From NCBI RefSeq assembly GCF_040518285.1, contig NZ_CP155449.1, positions 1,922,001-1,986,000 of the forward strand: a stretch of 64,000 nt of DNA. The letters run 5' to 3'. Below are positions 62,111-64,000 of this stretch, one piece after another; positions within the stretch are counted from its first letter, which is position 1, and every line of letters starts with the position of its first letter. The DNA comes from Knoellia sp. S7-12. Lineage in GTDB: Bacteria > Actinomycetota > Actinomycetes > Actinomycetales > Dermatophilaceae. The position numbers and the translations under genes were made by a program. Under the pieces are notes generated by a model. That model saw nothing but the letters and a program-made list of their open reading frames with translations. It was not told the DNA's origin and did not search any database.

Positions 62111-62679
62111 GGGTGCTCCGCCGCCGCGGCGTCCTCGTCCTGCTCGTCATCCTCGGGGCCCTCCTCGTGGTGGTCACGGCGTCGCGCACCTGGCTCACCG
62201 GATCCGTCGATGACGTCGTCCTCGGCGCCCGGTCGGTGAGCGCCACGGGTGCCGAGGCCGCTGGGGGAGTCGTTGCGCTGGCGCTCGTGGTCGTGGCGGG
62301 AGCCGTGGCGTCAGCGACCGCTGGACCCCGCGCTCGCATCGTCGCGCTCGTCCTCACTGCGTTGGCAACGGTTGTCGGCATCGTCAACGTGGCTCGGGTG
62401 CTGCTCGACCCGGACACGGTGTTGGGCCCGATCGCGGCGGCCGCAGCCGGTCGAACCGGCTCCCTCGAGACGCACTCCAGCGTCAACGCCTGGCCCTGGG
62501 TGGCGATGCTCGGTTTCGCCCTGGCCGGGCTTGCGCTGGCGGGTCTGACCCGGGTCAGACGCGTCGCCCCTGGGCTGTCGTCACGCTACGAGGCGCCGGG
62601 TCGAGCCCCCGAGAGCGACTGGGACCAGCTCAGCGCAGGGGAGGACCCCACCGATGTCAGTCCGACGTCGCGAACCTGA
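62107..62679 (+). CDS. Trp biosynthesis-associated membrane protein
   Basis: 190 aa from ATG 62107, overlapping trpE. Four hydrophobic segments: VLVLLVILGALLVVVTASR, a central GGVVALALVVVAGAVASA and LVLTALATVVGIVNV, then WPWVAMLGFALAGLALAGL. This is the actinobacterial Trp-operon-associated membrane protein family. Its function is unproven, perhaps export or channeling of intermediates. Confidence 0.85.
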   Translation: MRVLRRRGVLVLLVILGALLVVVTASRTWLTGSVDDVVLGARSVSATGAEAAGGVVALALVVVAGAVASATAGPRARIVALVLTALATVVGIVNVARVLLDPDTVLGPIAAAAAGRTGSLETHSSVNAWPWVAMLGFALAGLALAGLTRVRRVAPGLSSRYEAPGRAPESDWDQLSAGEDPTDVSPTSRT

Positions 62680-62718
62680 CAGAATGACGCGCGAACTCAC
62701 ATCTTCCGGGAGGCACCC

Positions 62719-62955
62719 ATGGCTGAGCACGACGACGACGACAACCACGGCAACAGCGTGGCCGCTTGGGTCATGGTCGGTCTTGTCCTCCTCGGGTCGT
62801 TCATCATGTCGCTCGCGTTCATCTTCCCCAGCGTCGCGCTCTTCGTCGTCGGTGTCGTCGTGGTGATCGCGGGTCTCGTCGCGGGCAAGCTGATGGCCCT
62901 CGCGGGCTATGGCATCAACGGCGACGTCGCACGCAGCGACACCAACCTCTCCTGA
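62719..62955 (+). CDS. HGxxPAAW-type small membrane protein
   Basis: 78 aa. The signature region reads [20 protein letters not shown]: the family's HGxxPAAW motif is present except that Pro is Val. Two transmembrane helices follow ([19 protein letters not shown] and [19 protein letters not shown]), then the tail [10 protein letters not shown]. Found beside trpC in many actinobacteria; function unknown. Start ATG 62719 after GGGAGG. Confidence 0.85.
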   Translation: MAEHDDDDNHGNSVAAWVMVGLVLLGSFIMSLAFIFPSVALFVVGVVVVIAGLVAGKLMALAGYGINGDVARSDTNLS

Positions 62956-62965
62956 GCCGGCGTCC

Positions 62966-63790
62966 ATGACCACCGTGCTCGACGCCATCGTCGCCGGTGT
63001 GCGCGAGGACCTCGCCGTCCGTGCCGAGCGGGTCAGCCTGGGCGACCTCGAACGTCGGGTGGGTGAGGTCCCCGGAGCGATCGACGCCGAGGAACGACTG
63101 CGCGCCGACGGCCTCTCACTCATCGCCGAGGTCAAGCGGGCCAGCCCCAGCAAGGGTGCCCTGGCCGACATCCCTGATCCGGCTTCCCTGGCGCGCACCT
63201 ATGCCGAGGCCGGCGCCACCGCCATCAGCGTCCTCACCGAGCAGCGCCGCTTCGGTGGCAGCCTCGACGATCTCGACGCAGTGCGGTCAGCAGTCACCAT
63301 CCCGGTGCTGCGCAAGGACTTCATGGTCACCGACTACCAGCTGTGGGAGGCCCGGGCCCACGGCGCGGACATCATCCTGCTCATCGTCGCGTCGCTCACC
63401 GATGAGGAGCTCTTCCGGATGCACAGCCTCGCCCATGACCTCGGCATGACCGCCCTCGTCGAGGTCCACGACGAGGGTGAGACCCAGCGCGCCGTCGACG
63501 CCGGTGCCCGCGTCATCGGCGTGAACGCCCGCAACCTCAAGACCCTCGACATCCACACCGACACCTTCTCGCGTCTCGTGCCGCTCATCCCGCCGGGTGT
63601 CGTGACCGTGGCCGAGTCCGGAATCCGTGGGGCCCAGGACGCAGCCATGTATGCCGCCCAGGGCGCGCAGGCCGTGCTCGTCGGTGAGACGCTCGTGCGA
63701 GGCACGGACCCGAGTGCCGCGGTGCGCGACATCATCGCGGCCGGTGCCGCCAGCCCCATGGGCACCGTGGGCACTGAGGGCACTGCATGA
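62966..63790 (+). CDS. trpC: Indole-3-glycerol phosphate synthase
   Basis: 274 aa from ATG 62966. [58 protein letters not shown] and [14 protein letters not shown] with catalytic Lys/Glu positions. TIM barrel. Closes the indole ring. Overlaps trpB by 4 nt. Confidence 0.96.
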   Translation: MTTVLDAIVAGVREDLAVRAERVSLGDLERRVGEVPGAIDAEERLRADGLSLIAEVKRASPSKGALADIPDPASLARTYAEAGATAISVLTEQRRFGGSLDDLDAVRSAVTIPVLRKDFMVTDYQLWEARAHGADIILLIVASLTDEELFRMHSLAHDLGMTALVEVHDEGETQRAVDAGARVIGVNARNLKTLDIHTDTFSRLVPLIPPGVVTVAESGIRGAQDAAMYAAQGAQAVLVGETLVRGTDPSAAVRDIIAAGAASPMGTVGTEGTA

Positions 63791-64000
63791 CCGCCGGACG
63801 CTTCGGCCAATTCGGTGGACGCTACGTCCCCGAAGCGCTCATCCCCGCCCTCGAGCAGCTCGACGAGGCCCGACTCACGGCGATGCAGGACCCGACCTTC
63901 CAGGCCGAGCTCGATGAGCTGCACCGCACCTACACCGGTCGCCCGAGCATCATCACCGAGGTGCCCCGGTTCGCGGCGCACGCCGGTGGAGCCCGGATCA
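63787..64000 (+). CDS. trpB: Tryptophan synthase beta chain (start only, cut by window end)
   Basis: ATG 63787 begins [20 protein letters not shown], the characteristic TrpB N-terminus, and [15 protein letters not shown] continues it. The pyridoxal-phosphate domain lies beyond the window. Overlaps trpC by 4 nt. Confidence 0.95.
   Translation, partial: MTAGRFGQFGGRYVPEALIPALEQLDEARLTAMQDPTFQAELDELHRTYTGRPSIITEVPRFAAHAGGARI

Overview
The window is high-GC actinobacterial chromosome. Evidence includes an actinobacterial integration host factor next to gmk-rpoZ-coaBC, a degenerate PriA, a Trp-associated membrane protein with a HGxxPAAW-type partner in the trp operon, DivIVA-like coiled-coil proteins, and frequent GTG starts with 4-nt overlaps. 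Gene content and order fit Micrococcales, probably Intrasporangiaceae or a close relative; that placement is inference.

Positions 1-14,800 are an accessory island. A lipoprotein gene comes first. Two diverged copies of a ~1.09 kb tyrosine-recombinase element (1848-2932 and 12083-13170) then enclose ~9.2 kb of cargo. Each recombinase is broken in a different way: an amber codon in copy 1, a +1 frameshift in copy 2. The cargo is defence-like: a DUF4209/HEPN-type protein with a small one-helix membrane protein, an orphan 568-aa protein with a degenerate nuclease-like C-terminus, a divergent HNH/zinc-ribbon protein, a PIN-GNAT-PUA triple fusion with an ASCH protein directly behind it, and a small orphan. 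An ApeA-like HEPN protein lies just outside copy 2. This is where an undescribed system is most likely.

Positions 15,000-22,900 carry mixed metabolism (an epimerase, a hydrolase, a glutamate-synthase-like flavoprotein, a Tat-lipoprotein intradiol dioxygenase), then NYN-efp-nusB, a FitAB toxin-antitoxin pair, a frameshifted DHFR-like gene and a small gene divergent from the pyr operon. Positions 23,030-33,215 form the complete UMP operon pyrR-pyrB-pyrC-carA-carB-pyrK-pyrD-pyrF behind a PyrR-type leader that sequesters the Shine-Dalgarno. Next come mihF-gmk-rpoZ-coaBC, two opposing coiled-coil genes, metK-hydrolase-priA, a hydrolase with an in-frame TGA, a TetR/epoxide-hydrolase divergon, and fmt-rsmB-rpe-pentapeptide protein.

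At 49,382 an FMN riboswitch heads ribD-ribE-ribM-ribBA-ribH, which overlaps hisE-hisG and a PH-like membrane gene, so riboflavin and histidine genes share a transcript layout. The window closes with a kinase-MFS fusion, a FUSC protein, hisF, a DinB-fold protein and hisI-trpE-Trp membrane protein-HGxxPAAW protein-trpC-trpB (cut by the window end).

One pattern is not explained by any gene. The octamer GTATGCCG (or CGGCATAC) occurs about 30 times between 17.6 and 64 kb, in both orientations and several reading frames, and not once in the first 17 kb. It behaves like a genome-wide DNA-level signal that the island lacks.
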